In this document: positions 35,758 to 45,854 of the stretch, piece by piece
How the letters are laid out: each line of letters begins with the position of its first letter
How positions within the stretch are numbered: position 1 is the stretch's first letter
NCBI GenBank assembly: GCA_002946415.1
Contig: NJPS01000004.1
Span: forward strand, 129,001-193,000
Length of the DNA: 64,000 nt
Source: Rutstroemia sp. NJR-2017a BVV2
Lineage: Eukaryota > Ascomycota > Leotiomycetes > Helotiales > Rutstroemiaceae
Direction of reading: 5' to 3'
Translations under genes and position numbers: made by a program
The notes under the pieces: model-generated
Told to the model about the DNA's origin: nothing
Databases searched by the model: none
The model's input: the letters and a program-made list of their open reading frames with translations, nothing else

Positions 35758-37179
35758 CTATGAAATGGAGGATGTATTGTCCTGGGATGCTAAAACATTC
35801 CTTAGACTTTCCAATGTTTCCATATTCAAACCGTCGGTGGAAGCTGGGTTGAAGGACCCATCTTTGATAAGCACATCAAAGCTGCCCAACACGATTCTTA
35901 GCACGTCAAATTGGTTATTCTGCTCCGCTTTCTTGATGACGGCGCTTGTAGGTCGGCAGCCGCGCTCAAGTAAGACGAGTACCAGTCCTCCCTGATTCAG
36001 ATTGATAGCAATATCTAATGGCGTCTCTCGCTGGCCTTGAACGGTGCTTTTGCTTGCAGCTAGAGCAGCGTCAATCAAGATTTCTGCAATGACAATACGG
36101 CCTTGCGAGACGGCCAAGTGGAACGTTGACAAGGCGTCCAGGTTCTTTTCTTTCATCCGCATTTGGAGTAATTGTCTTATCTGTTGAGGGTAATAATCAT
36201 CCTGGTTGTCTTTCTTCATTCTGAAGTCAAGCTTGATTAGGCTGAAGAGAGGGTCTGGTAAGCTGACTGGTTGTCCCAAATCTTCCCCAATTGCGTCGAA
36301 AATACCTTCAATCGGAATAACGAACCCGGGAAAGGTCCACCACGGCCTAGAAACGTACCCGTAGACAACCCTAGTGCTTTTGTCTACAACCAGAGCTCCG
36401 GGACTCACTAATCCCGCAGATCTACCAAGCAACGAAAAGCCATGAGCTGAGACCTTGGGCTGACCTTTGTCGTTCCCAATAAATGCATTACCAAATGTCA
36501 TTCTACCTTCCTTTACACCGAGTTTCCTCACATATTATGAGCACTTCAACATAATCTCCCCCTTCATCTCCACGTCGAGACTCCGTTAGAAGCTGAAGTG
36601 GCTGGGTATTATTTTGCATATCCAGCAAATTCGGGAGCTCGAGTTTCTCGTCACTTGGTCCGACCAGTGCCCATTTATAATTTGCTCCGTACTTGTAACG
36701 CCGTGCAAAGGGCTTTAAGACGCCAAGTTCTTCCCAGGATTGGCTTTCCTGGTTCATGATCTCTTGAGCACGCCAATATGTTTCCGATTGACGGTCCTTC
36801 TTTTGTCTGCTTCGTATCCACAGATCTTCTTCGCCCAATTCCGAGCCGTAAACTCAATTGGGTGATGTTTTGCGAGATCGACTGTATATACATCCGTCTG
36901 TTCAATCTCTCGCTGAGTTTGTAGATCGCTGCCTAAATACTGTTCTCGGGGATTGTCGACAGTAAGACCATACAATTTATCCCCAACACTGATGATGAGT
37001 GAGGGTGCGGTCACCCGGTTTCCGAATTTAAGTGATGATCCACACATGGTAATAGGAGAATTGAGACGGCCTTGAATAGGCCCTCCAGCTTCCATGGGCT
37101 GGAGTTCCGACTTGTCAGCAGGTACCCATGGTGTAGAGGGGCGAGGAGCGCAAAGCGATACTATGCTGGAGAAAGGCAT
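35758..37179 (-). pseudogene. Protease-like/ankyrin-like fungal gene broken by two frame changes
   Basis: Three coding-looking pieces follow one another: 37179-about 36830 (from a good ATG, MPFSSIVSLCAPRP), about 36838-36540 in another frame, and 36531-35758 back in the first frame. Neither junction has room or signals for an intron, so the gene carries a pair of compensating single-base shifts, or the sequence has errors. The middle and last parts (NYKWALVG, MTFGNAFIG, SAGLVSPGALVVD, RVVYGYVS, GFVIPIEGIFDAI) resemble fungal proteins with a trypsin-like fold, where one expects PGDSG plus LYGHVV. Here the Gly-Asp-Ser-Gly motif is replaced by a VSPGA-like stretch, so protease activity is doubtful. 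The last ~110 residues (TFHLAVSQGRIVIAEILIDA, TPLDIAINLNQGGLVLVLLE) look like ankyrin repeats. The family match is from memory and moderate. Confidence 0.55.
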
Positions 37180-37826
37180 ATTTGTTTTGTTATCAATCGT
37201 TGAATCCTCGATTCAGTTCCTCTCACTTGGCGTTCCGAAGTTGCAGATGAAGACGGGAGTTGTGAAAAGCTGATTTTAGATGCAGAGCTGTTGCGGTTTG
37301 ATGGGGAGTATGTAGATGAACTATTTCTGTTGGATGGAATTGAAGTATAAATATATAATATTCGTTATCTGGTTATTAATATTATTTTCCTTATTATATT
37401 TATCTCTATAATAATACTTTCTTTGCATTGGCGCGCGAAAGTCGCACATTTCGGAGGATGTATTGTGTATCAATTGAGACTCCACATAGAGGAATCCTCG
37501 ATTCAAAGCATCGCCGCTGTATGTTGGCAAGAAGTCACGAGCTTGTTGTGACGGGGCGGAACCTGTGATTTGTGAAAGTGCATGCTGTACTTACGAATCG
37601 ATTGGATGCAAGACAAGCACAACAATGATGTGAATACGGGTATGCCGATGAACAGTACGCTGAAAATTTATGTCCAAACAGATCCACTATACTATTCCTT
37701 GTTTTGTAGAAATCCTATTGATGTATCCCCTTAACTTAACTATTAAGGAAAGTCTCTGTAACCCGTCAGTGTAGATTCTCAAACTCAAGGCATTACTCTC
37801 TCGACATGAGAACCTTTCACCAACAA
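37180..37826. other. Intergenic, very AT-rich in the middle
   Basis: No gene was seen. 37320-37430 is strongly AT-rich. An upstream promoter for the broken gene should lie here. Confidence 0.5.
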
Positions 37827-38705
37827 TTACCCACTTTTAATACCACCACCACTGGCACTCACCACACACCCTGTAATCCATCGTGCATCCGAACTACAAA
37901 GGAGTCCCACCACATCCGCCACGTCGTCAGGCTGTCCAAAGCGTGGTATGCTTTGCAAGGGGAAGAACTCTTCCTGGAACTGTTGTACTGCTTGCGGTCC
38001 ACAGTTGACGACAGCATCCGTCTCGGTCAAGCCGACCGTCACAGCATTGGCTGTTGTCCCCTCCATAAATGAATACCTCTCCTCCTTTCCGCCAAAGGTT
38101 TGTGCCCATGTCCGACACAACGACTCACCAGCTGATTTGCCTGCGGCGTACATAAGCTGCTTGCTCCACGGCTGGCGCGACCGGATGGATGAAATGTAGA
38201 TGATGCGGCTGTTTGGCATGAAGTACTGCCGGCGAACAAACTCTTCGACAATCATAACGGGCGTTTGTACGTTGCCGAGCAAACTCCGCTGAACCTCATC
38301 GGCGTCCATCTCGCCAATGATGCCAGGAATCGCGTCGCTAGCGCAGTTGACAAATATATCCACGCGGCCATTGAAGAACTTGCTGATCCCGTCGGCAATT
38401 GTACGGGCACACGTATGGGAGAATATGTCAGCGACAAGTCCTATGATTCTGAGGCTCGCAGGCGTCACTCGCGACGTGGTAGCGAAGACACGGCTGGTGA
38501 TTTCATCGTTTAGTGCTGAAGAGATGCTTGTAGCACTTGCGTCACTAGTGCCGGTCCCGAGGAGAGAGCAACCTCGAGATGCGAGATTGAAGGCAATTGC
38601 ACGACCGATACCACGAGAGGCGCCGGTGATGACAGCGACTTTGTCGATGAGATCAAGTTCCCGAACACGGGAAACCTCTGGTAGTGAGGCTGTAAGGGTA
38701 GACAT
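37827..38705 (-). CDS. Classical short-chain dehydrogenase/reductase, intronless
   Basis: A single frame of 292 residues starts at the ATG at 38705. It has a classical SDR arrangement: DKVAVITGASRGIGRAIAFN (TGxxxGxG), then NCASDA at the place of the usual NNAG, the catalytic Ser in IIYISSIRSR, the YAAGK catalytic pair, and the C-terminal FGQPDDVADVVGLLCS and GCVVSASGG. Such enzymes use NAD(P)H on hydroxyl or carbonyl groups and are usually cytosolic tetramers. The replacement of NNAG by NCAS is unusual but is seen in some branches. A stretch of about 20 residues (TSRVFATTSRVTPASLRI) between the nucleotide site and the next strand looks like an insertion. The substrate is unknown. The lack of introns sets it apart from the other two SDR genes here. 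Confidence 0.88.
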   Translation of the reverse strand: MSTLTASLPEVSRVRELDLIDKVAVITGASRGIGRAIAFNLASRGCSLLGTGTSDASATSISSALNDEITSRVFATTSRVTPASLRIIGLVADIFSHTCARTIADGISKFFNGRVDIFVNCASDAIPGIIGEMDADEVQRSLLGNVQTPVMIVEEFVRRQYFMPNSRIIYISSIRSRQPWSKQLMYAAGKSAGESLCRTWAQTFGGKEERYSFMEGTTANAVTVGLTETDAVVNCGPQAVQQFQEEFFPLQSIPRFGQPDDVADVVGLLCSSDARWITGCVVSASGGGIKSG

Positions 38706-39711
38706 ATTATCTCGCGTTTTTAATTAGATGTTTTTAGGGATTTCTTGTTAGGAGATTGGAATGGAGAAGTTGAGGTCCAATAAGTTGATTACCTAAAAGA
38801 ATCTAGGGAATTGTTATAACCACGGTTATATGTGGACTGAGGGTGTCAGAGGGTATAGGAGGAGGGTTCCTGGCTTAGGGGGTAAATCACCCGGGGGTGC
38901 GGGGGAGCGGAGGCCAATCAGCCGATAAGCGAGGCTTCCGATTATAATATTCTGATTATAAAAGCAAGTACGAAAGAAAGGGGAGATCAGTAGTAATTAG
39001 TTTATCGTCAATTGGACCCTACGTTTAGGCTCCGACCACATCACCACAGCCTAGTGACACTCTCACAATTCCCTACTGTAAAGGAGTACAGATGTGCCGT
39101 CAAAGTGCACGGTAAACAACACCACAATCGCTATCTTTCAGAAGTAAAAGTAAGTAGGGAAGAAGAGAATGATTATTGTAAGTATCTACGCCTATGGCTA
39201 GATATAGGAGGTGGAATCTCGGAACGGAAAAACATTAACCCGACCGCCAAGCGTACACCACAGCTTCAACCCCATTACACTACCAACCAACCCTAACTGT
39301 CAGAGGGTAGAATGAGGGGCTTAAGGTTTAAAGGGATTGATAATCCAAGAAAGTGGGGTGAGAAGAAGCGGGGAAGCGGAGAGTAGTCGATTGATAGGCA
39401 AAGTAAGTGCTCTAGGTTAATCTATATAGAGAGGAAGGAGAAGGAAGGAGACCGGTAGCAATTAGATTGTAACTGGGGAGGATCCTATTATTAGGCTACG
39501 ACTACCTTCCTACAATATAGTTATGCTCTTATGATTCCCTACCAACCCAAACCCTAACACTAACACTTTCTTTTATATTTTGGTTAAATTATATAGAAAA
39601 TATAGAAATAGAACAATTTATTTTATAAAGTGATAAGAATTATTTATCTATAATGTCCCTCCCTCCTTATGAAATATATATAAAAGATATTATAGATATT
39701 CGGACTATCTA
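38706..39711. other. 1-kb gene-free region with degenerate direct repeats
   Basis: No gene was seen. It contains two diverged copies of a ~235-bp sequence, listed separately, and a very AT-rich stretch at 39560-39712. Confidence 0.5.
38845..39542. repeat. Two degenerate direct repeats (about 38845-39075 and 39299-39542)
   Basis: Landmarks occur in the same order in both copies: GTCAGAGGGTA, AGCGGAG, GATAAGC or GATAGGC, GTAGTAATTAG or GTAGCAATTAG, TAGGCTCCGAC or TAGGCTACGAC, and ATTCCCTAC at the end. Spacing between copies is about 454 bp. Indels and many substitutions separate them. This may be the remains of a transposable element. Confidence 0.5.
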
Positions 39712-42700
39712 TTATAAACCCTTACCATCGGCTCCCAACCTTTCCAGCACCGCCGCCGTCCACATTGTATGTTTGTGTTCCTTCCCAAGCACCTCCTTCT
39801 GACCAATCCAAGCGCGTTGCTGGCACTCTCTCGCCAATCCTCTTTCCCCCAGCAGTTCCCACAACAACCCAATATTATTCATCGTCCACAGCGTATCCGG
39901 ATTCATGACTCCTAAAACTCTCACTCGCGCCTCATACACATCTTCCATTCCCTTCAAGGCCTCCTTATATTTACCCTGATCCTGCAATATCCTCGCGATA
40001 TCCCACCTCGTGCGGATGGGATGAGGATGGTCTTCTCCCATGAGTGATATCTGCCCTTCGAGCGCTTGCCGATGCAAAGCTAGAGCCTCTTCGTACCGGA
40101 GCTGGAAACGATAGTTGCGAGCGAGCGTGTTGATGGTCCAGATGATTTGGAGATCATTCTCTGGGAGAGCCTGACGAAGAATAGAAAGTGCACGGAGGTG
40201 GTAAGCTTCCGATTCCTCGTAATGATGAAGATGGCGAGTGATGCGACCGAGCTCGTTCACTGTCAGTGCGATGTCGAGGTGGTCGGCTGGTAGATATCTT
40301 TCTTGGATAGCGAGGGCTTGCAGTTGTGTTTGGACGGCAAGATCGGTAAGGTGTTTCTGATCGTACATTATTCCGAGACTATTCAGAAGCCACGTCGTGC
40401 GAAGCGAGTACCTCCCTAAACTTTTGTGGGTCCTGGTGAGAGCACTAGAGAATAAGTAGATTGCTTGATCGACTTTCCCGGCCATAGTGTATGCTCGCGC
40501 CAAATCACGAACGATGAGATCTCTTTCGAAGTTGGAGATTGTCTCTGCTGTATTTGACAGTGGCAGGTGATCTAGATCAATTAGTGCTCGTTGAATATCA
40601 GCTAGATCTTCAGCTGTGAATGCAGACTTCGAGGCCCCATCGTGCTTCCAGTCGTGAACCTCCTTTTGATATTTTGCTATCCGTTGCAGGGGAAAAGATT
40701 GCTTGTTCATGACCAAGAACCTCAAAATCCATGTTGATCTGGACAATTCCGAGGACGCAAAGTCGTCAAACCTTTGACATAAATTGGCATCGTATGAAGC
40801 AGATGATAAGTGATGACACCAATTTTCAGTAGCATATCTGACAAGCGGGAATAGCAAAGGATCTACATCCACGTTATGCATCACATCTGAGGATGATAGA
40901 GCAGCAATCGTAACCTCGGCGATAGTATGATGCGCATGAGACTCGGTTATCAGGAACTGAGTCGCTTTGGCGGACATGGAAGAGAAATCATGAGTTCTAG
41001 CTAGGAACTCGCGGACAGAGAGATGAATTGGGTGGAAGGAGTCTTTCTCAGGACGATATTCGATCAATGGCGCGCACAGATCTATCACCGCATCTTTGAA
41101 TGGTCGCAGTTCACCCACGAAGTCGTTCTGTGTGGCGTCCCATGACAACGCGCGTTGCAGTTCTTTCCATGATAGAGGACGTGTGGTAAAGCAGACCCAT
41201 AGTAAAATCTTCCGTGCCAGGACGCGTCTCCGAATACTCTGAGAGCCCATTCTTTCCAAGATCTGCCCGTAGACACCATTGAGACCCGCAGGAATGTTGC
41301 TTACAGCCTCTAGAATACTCTGCGAATCTACAGCTTCTGTAAGATTTTGCACGCCGAGGGCAGCGTACAAGAACATTCCATCAGCGGAGTTTGAAAGTTT
41401 GGAGAAAGCTCTATCCTGGATCTCTGTACCCTTCCCTGGTAAGTTGCTCAATGACTTGTTGAGAAATTTGTCTATATCTGGTTGGACCGAGGCAGCATCT
41501 AACTCGATTGTGACAGCGCCCTCAAGCTCAATCGAAATAACGGGAATTTTCCGAGAAAAGCAAGCGAGTCGGGCAGAAGCACAATCTCTCGCAATACCCA
41601 TAAAAGCTCTTGCTACCTCGACAGGATCAACACATTCGTCAAGTCCATCGAGAACAATGTATGCGGCCGAGGTATCTTCCAAGACATGTCTTATGAGGAC
41701 CTCAACATTATCGGCAGGTGATATATGCTGCCTTCCATATTTCTTCGCGGCTCCATAAGCGCTGAGAATCTCCGATGGGTATTCGTTCATCGGTGCCACC
41801 AACTGAGCCAGGATCGACCCCATGATGTTCAGAGTCGATGTTTTCTGTGCATCGCCCGAGTTACAATAAAAGAAAGCAACTACTGCCTTGTCGTTAACCT
41901 TCTGGAGATGCTCAATAGTGGTAGAACTCAACACAGTCTTTCCAGTGCCTGGCCTTCCTTGGATCCAAAGCGTCGGGGAGGTGATTTCACCAGCTACAGG
42001 AAAGGTGGTTGCGCTGTCTCTCGCGTAATTCTTCCAGGCTTCGAAAGTTGGACTTCCGAGTAACCAAGTACCTGTCCCAGATGCCCTCCTCTTCAATGCA
42101 TGATAATAATCTTCCCTTGGATCGACCTGAGTGAGCCATTTCAAGACACCCTCTTTCGCATCTATGGAGCATGTTAGCTGTAACTATTGCACATTACTCC
42201 TCATGAGGGCACGAATATCTACGCCGAACGTACCGTTGAGTTCCTTCCTATCAGCTCTCCACATAATTCCGGCATTGTCCTCCGCTACAACACCCACCAT
42301 GGATTTGATGTTTTGTGTCTCCAAATCCATCCTCTTCCGATGCGCCAACGTAACTTCGTCATTAAACAGCCTCGTATACCTTTCCATATGAGCGAGATTG
42401 TCCTTAAATTCGGTCTCGAAAGACTTCCTAATATTCTTCATGAATATTTTCAGTGCTATATTCACGTTAGCCACGGCCCCTCACAAAAGACAGTGAATTC
42501 AAACTCACAACCCACAGAAACCGCCACTCTGATCTTCTCCAAAAACACATAGATCTCGCCATACAGATCTTTCAATATATTTTTCACCCTATCATCACTC
42601 TCAAACATCTTCTCATACTGTTTCGAAATCGATAGCACATCCCCCAGCCTCACCAGCGCGGTATCAATGTACTGGAAATACATAACGGACGTTTGCGCCA

Positions 42701-43178
42701 CCAACAAGATGCCCTTCAAGCTCCCCCATACCAAACTTGCCGTGCTCGTTCCCTGAACCATCATATCCACAACAGGCGCATACCGCGCCAGGAAGTCAAT
42801 GACCGGTTCGATTGTTCGCCCGACCTTGCTGTATCGTGATGAGCCATGATTGTGGCGTTCAAGGGCACGGACTTCGCGCCAGATGTCGTCGATATTTACT
42901 GGCACTGGCGCTGGCACTAGCACAGAGGACTTTGATCTCAAACTCTCAGTTTCACCAGCTGTAGAACTTTCAGCCTTGGAATTTTCACGGTTATTCGCGA
43001 TGGTGTGACTTCGTTGCGGGAACGAAGTCGTGATTTTGACGTCGTCCAGGCTCGGATAACCGACAGCCGACCGATAAGAGGGGACTCTATCGTGGCCGAA
43101 AGCCCCCGCCCCCGCCCCGGAAGAACCATCCCCACCTGTTGCTGGAAGCGTTTGTCGTTTCCGGAAACGCGACATCAT
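39712..43178 (-). CDS. NLR/STAND protein: DUF7708-like region, NACHT, TPR repeats
   Basis: Exons 43178-42512, 42455-42234 and 42161-39712 give 1,112 residues, starting MMSRFRKRQ (ATG at 43178). A Ser/Gly-rich, probably disordered N-terminus (~90 residues) is followed by a helical domain (PVVDMMVQGTSTASLVWGSL, RLGDVLSISKQYEKMF) like the DUF7708 region found before many fungal NACHT domains. The NACHT has a P-loop GRPGTGKT (residues 365-372), a Walker B YIVLDGLDEC (about 464-473) and a conserved arginine-rich area. TPR-like repeats (YEESEAYHLRALSILRQALP, YEEALALHRQAL) fill roughly residues 840-1,100. Such proteins are signal-transducing ATPases that oligomerise after a ligand binds the repeats, and they often drive allorecognition or cell death. 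No known death-effector domain is seen at the N-terminus. It is divergent from a SesB-like hydrolase 487 bp away. Confidence 0.9.
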
Positions 43179-43665
43179 CTTAGATAATGATAGAAGGATT
43201 TGAAAGGAAAAAGACAAAGCCAAAACCCTATTTCAAGAGATAAAACAGACTGCAAAAGTTCTTTAACGCAAGTCTGAAATTGCTCCGCCTTCAGGGCGAA
43301 GTCAGTCGTAAGACACGACAGTGGTCACATCTTACTTCCACCACCTCCCTCAGCCGCATCCCGCTTGGAGGTACGTGAAATAGCGTGCGCAACAAAAAGC
43401 AAGGCGAACAAGCAAGCCACGCAAGGAAGTTATATCATTCAGTGATGCAGATGACCCGAAGTGGACACAGCCCCGAGTCTTGGAGAATCCACCCAGAGCC
43501 TCACCAAAGTACACAGTACTTTGCCGCCTAAATGGCTTCTCCACAGCGAGCTGAGCAGGAGCTCCTTTAATTGGGCTGCATATCTGGTCACAGTCAACTT
43601 TATATATGCAAGTATTGTAAGAGTGTAAGATTGCTTCGCTTCGCTTTACGAATTTACGGTTCGCA
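43179..43665. promoter_or_regulatory. Shared divergent promoter of the NLR and hydrolase genes
   Basis: A 487-bp stretch between the ATGs at 43178 (minus) and 43666 (plus). No gene of its own. No clear symmetric operator was seen. A C/T-rich block (43330-43360) and a CTTCGCTTCGCT run (43634-43646) just upstream of the hydrolase are notable. Confidence 0.55.
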
Positions 43666-45652
43666 ATGAAGGGGTACTCCAACTTTATATGCAGTGTGCC
43701 GACGGAAAGGCCAGAATACACAGCAGCGGTTGGAGACATCGTTCATAAATTTCTCGGCGATAATGTGAGCGTTGTAGGCTCTACTTCTATCGTAAGCACT
43801 TCCATCAGATAGATAAGGAATGTTACACCACGAAAAGCTAATGCTAGCATTGTTAGGCAGGAAGTTATGTGTACGAGGTAAAAATTCCGGAAGAGGAGGG
43901 AGAGCTCTCGCAAGAGGAATTACAAGTAAGTTTAGCAACTTCAAAGTCGTTGAAGTGAACGATCGTTGATCTTATACTCAGAAACTACAAGTCCTCTGTC
44001 GATTGCGATGCAACCAGATCCAACAATCACTTCCACCCTCTCCCCAAACCCCTCAATCTGCTTTCCACTCAACAAACCCACCTAGCTATCGATCACCATC
44101 AACCATCCTCCCCTCCCCAACTCCCACCGCAACCGTATCTCCCCCCGCACCCAGCAGCCCACCCCAAAAACTTGTACCCAAAAACCGCCCCGACACCATC
44201 CGCATCAAAAACATCCCCATATCCTACACCAAAGACGTAGTAAAGCTCGTCATAGGGGACGCCTTCAAAAGCACCCCTCTAATTCACAGTCTCGCGCCGT
44301 ATTCCAAAGACTACCTCTGCGCCACCGTGACGTTCCCCGAGGAAAAGGATCTCGAGTATCCGACTAAGAGGCTGCCGGCCATTCGACAGGCGCACCAGCA
44401 AAAACCCGGAAAGGCGGACTTCCAATACGATGTTGATTTTTTCAACTTTACTCCTCTCTGGGACGCGGCATTTGGAGATAAGGAGGTGATTGTAGAGTGA
44501 GTCATTTCAGTTCATTCCACCTCATCTCAACGCGAGGGCGTCGCTAACCAACGATCTAGTATCGTGGCTGTGGTTGGTCTTGGGACACATGCATTTGGGA
44601 CATTTCGGTCGCCCAGCGCAGGCAGTCATGAGATGTGGTTGAGGGATTTCCTGCCGAAGGATATACCAAAGACGCGGATCCTGTTGTACGGATACCCGTC
44701 GACGGTCGATGGCGGGCAATCAATTGAGAAAGTGGAGGATATTGCGAGTACATTTTTGAATCGTCTGACTATGTTCCGGAGGGGTACTTCGGTGAGTCAT
44801 AAGACAGCATCTTCAAACGCCCTAGAGATCAGATCATTGCTAACCAGACCCACAGACCCGCGAGCGCCCGATCATCTTCATCGGCCAGAGTCTCGGAGGA
44901 TTGATCGTGCAAGAGGTGCGGCTCATCTATTCTAGCCCTTCCAACTGTATACTAATGAGCATTTGCAGGCCCTCTTGAAAGCCCAAAACAGCCCCGACGC
45001 CAACGAAGTCGAAATATTCAATTCCTGGCACGGCCTCGTCGGCTTCGGCATCCCCATCGGCGGCCTGCGCAACCCCTCCCTAATCGAAGCCGTCAAAAAC
45101 CAACCCAACAAAGTGCTCATCCGCCAACTGTGCCTCGACGAGCTGGGGACGCCCTCAGACTACCTCAAGCAGCTGAAGGTCAATTTCGAGAGATGTTGCG
45201 AGGGGAAAAAGAGGGTGGCATATGCGCCTGAGATATTGTATTTCTGGGAACGCCACTATTCGCAGCCACGAACGGTATATCTATCTATCTTTCTTCGTTT
45301 CCAAGACCACTAAGCTAACCGTTCCTAGCGTAATGGGATCGTCGGCGATAAAGTGCGCATGGTAGAGGATACCGAGACGCCTGGAGCGAGAAACTTACCC
45401 CTCAACGCCAACCACTCTGAAATGGTCAAGTACCGCAGCAGATCAGACCTTCTATATGAGGACGTCTGGCTCAATATCAATGGTATGGTTGATAATATCG
45501 TGGAGAAAAAACAGATTCTAGCAGCGCAAACAAGTCCTTCAAACAAGGCACAGAAAGGGAAAGGTAAACCCGGTGGAAAAGGTCCAAGAGGAGGTCCTAG
45601 GAGGAAAGGCACGTTTATATCCGGAGATGAGGATGATGTATTGCATTCATAG
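43666..45652 (+). CDS. SERAC1/SesB-like alpha/beta-hydrolase with an RRM-like N-terminal region
   Basis: Seven exons (43666-43791, 43857-43925, 43982-44496, 44560-44791, 44856-44915, 44969-45274, 45329-45652) give 543 residues with consistent phases. The first ~65 residues (MKGYSNFICS, YEVKIPEEEGELSQEELQ) precede a Pro/Ser-rich linker, then a small RRM-like fold (residues about 136-185, DTIRIKNIPISYTKDVVKLV). The hydrolase follows: VAVVGLGTHAFGTFRS, the nucleophile elbow IIFIGQSLGGLIVQE (Ser326) and the His motif NANHSEMVKY (His465). This layout matches the fungal SERAC1-like proteins known from NLR clusters as SesB, with probable lipase or esterase activity on membrane lipids. The acid residue is not assigned. 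The C-terminus is strongly basic (KGKGKPGGKGPRGGPRRKG), which could bind anionic membranes. It is paired head-to-head with the NLR. Confidence 0.88.
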
Positions 45653-45854
45653 TGACATTATTTTGATTTTCATTAATAATTATACAATTTTTCTTAGCTC
45701 CAACATAACTGTTCCTTCTGATTACTCCGTCCCTATGATGCAACGTCCAATATATGTACATGAGCCATTATCTCAACGCCATCATCATCCCGCTAATTCT
45801 AACCCACAGGTGCCCAATCATTATTATACAGTCCGTTCGTCATTACATATATGA

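Noticed and set aside
40000..43200. Known death-effector domain (HeLo, Goodbye, Patatin) on the NLR
   Set aside because: None of these signatures is visible; the N-terminus is low-complexity followed by a DUF7708-like helical region.
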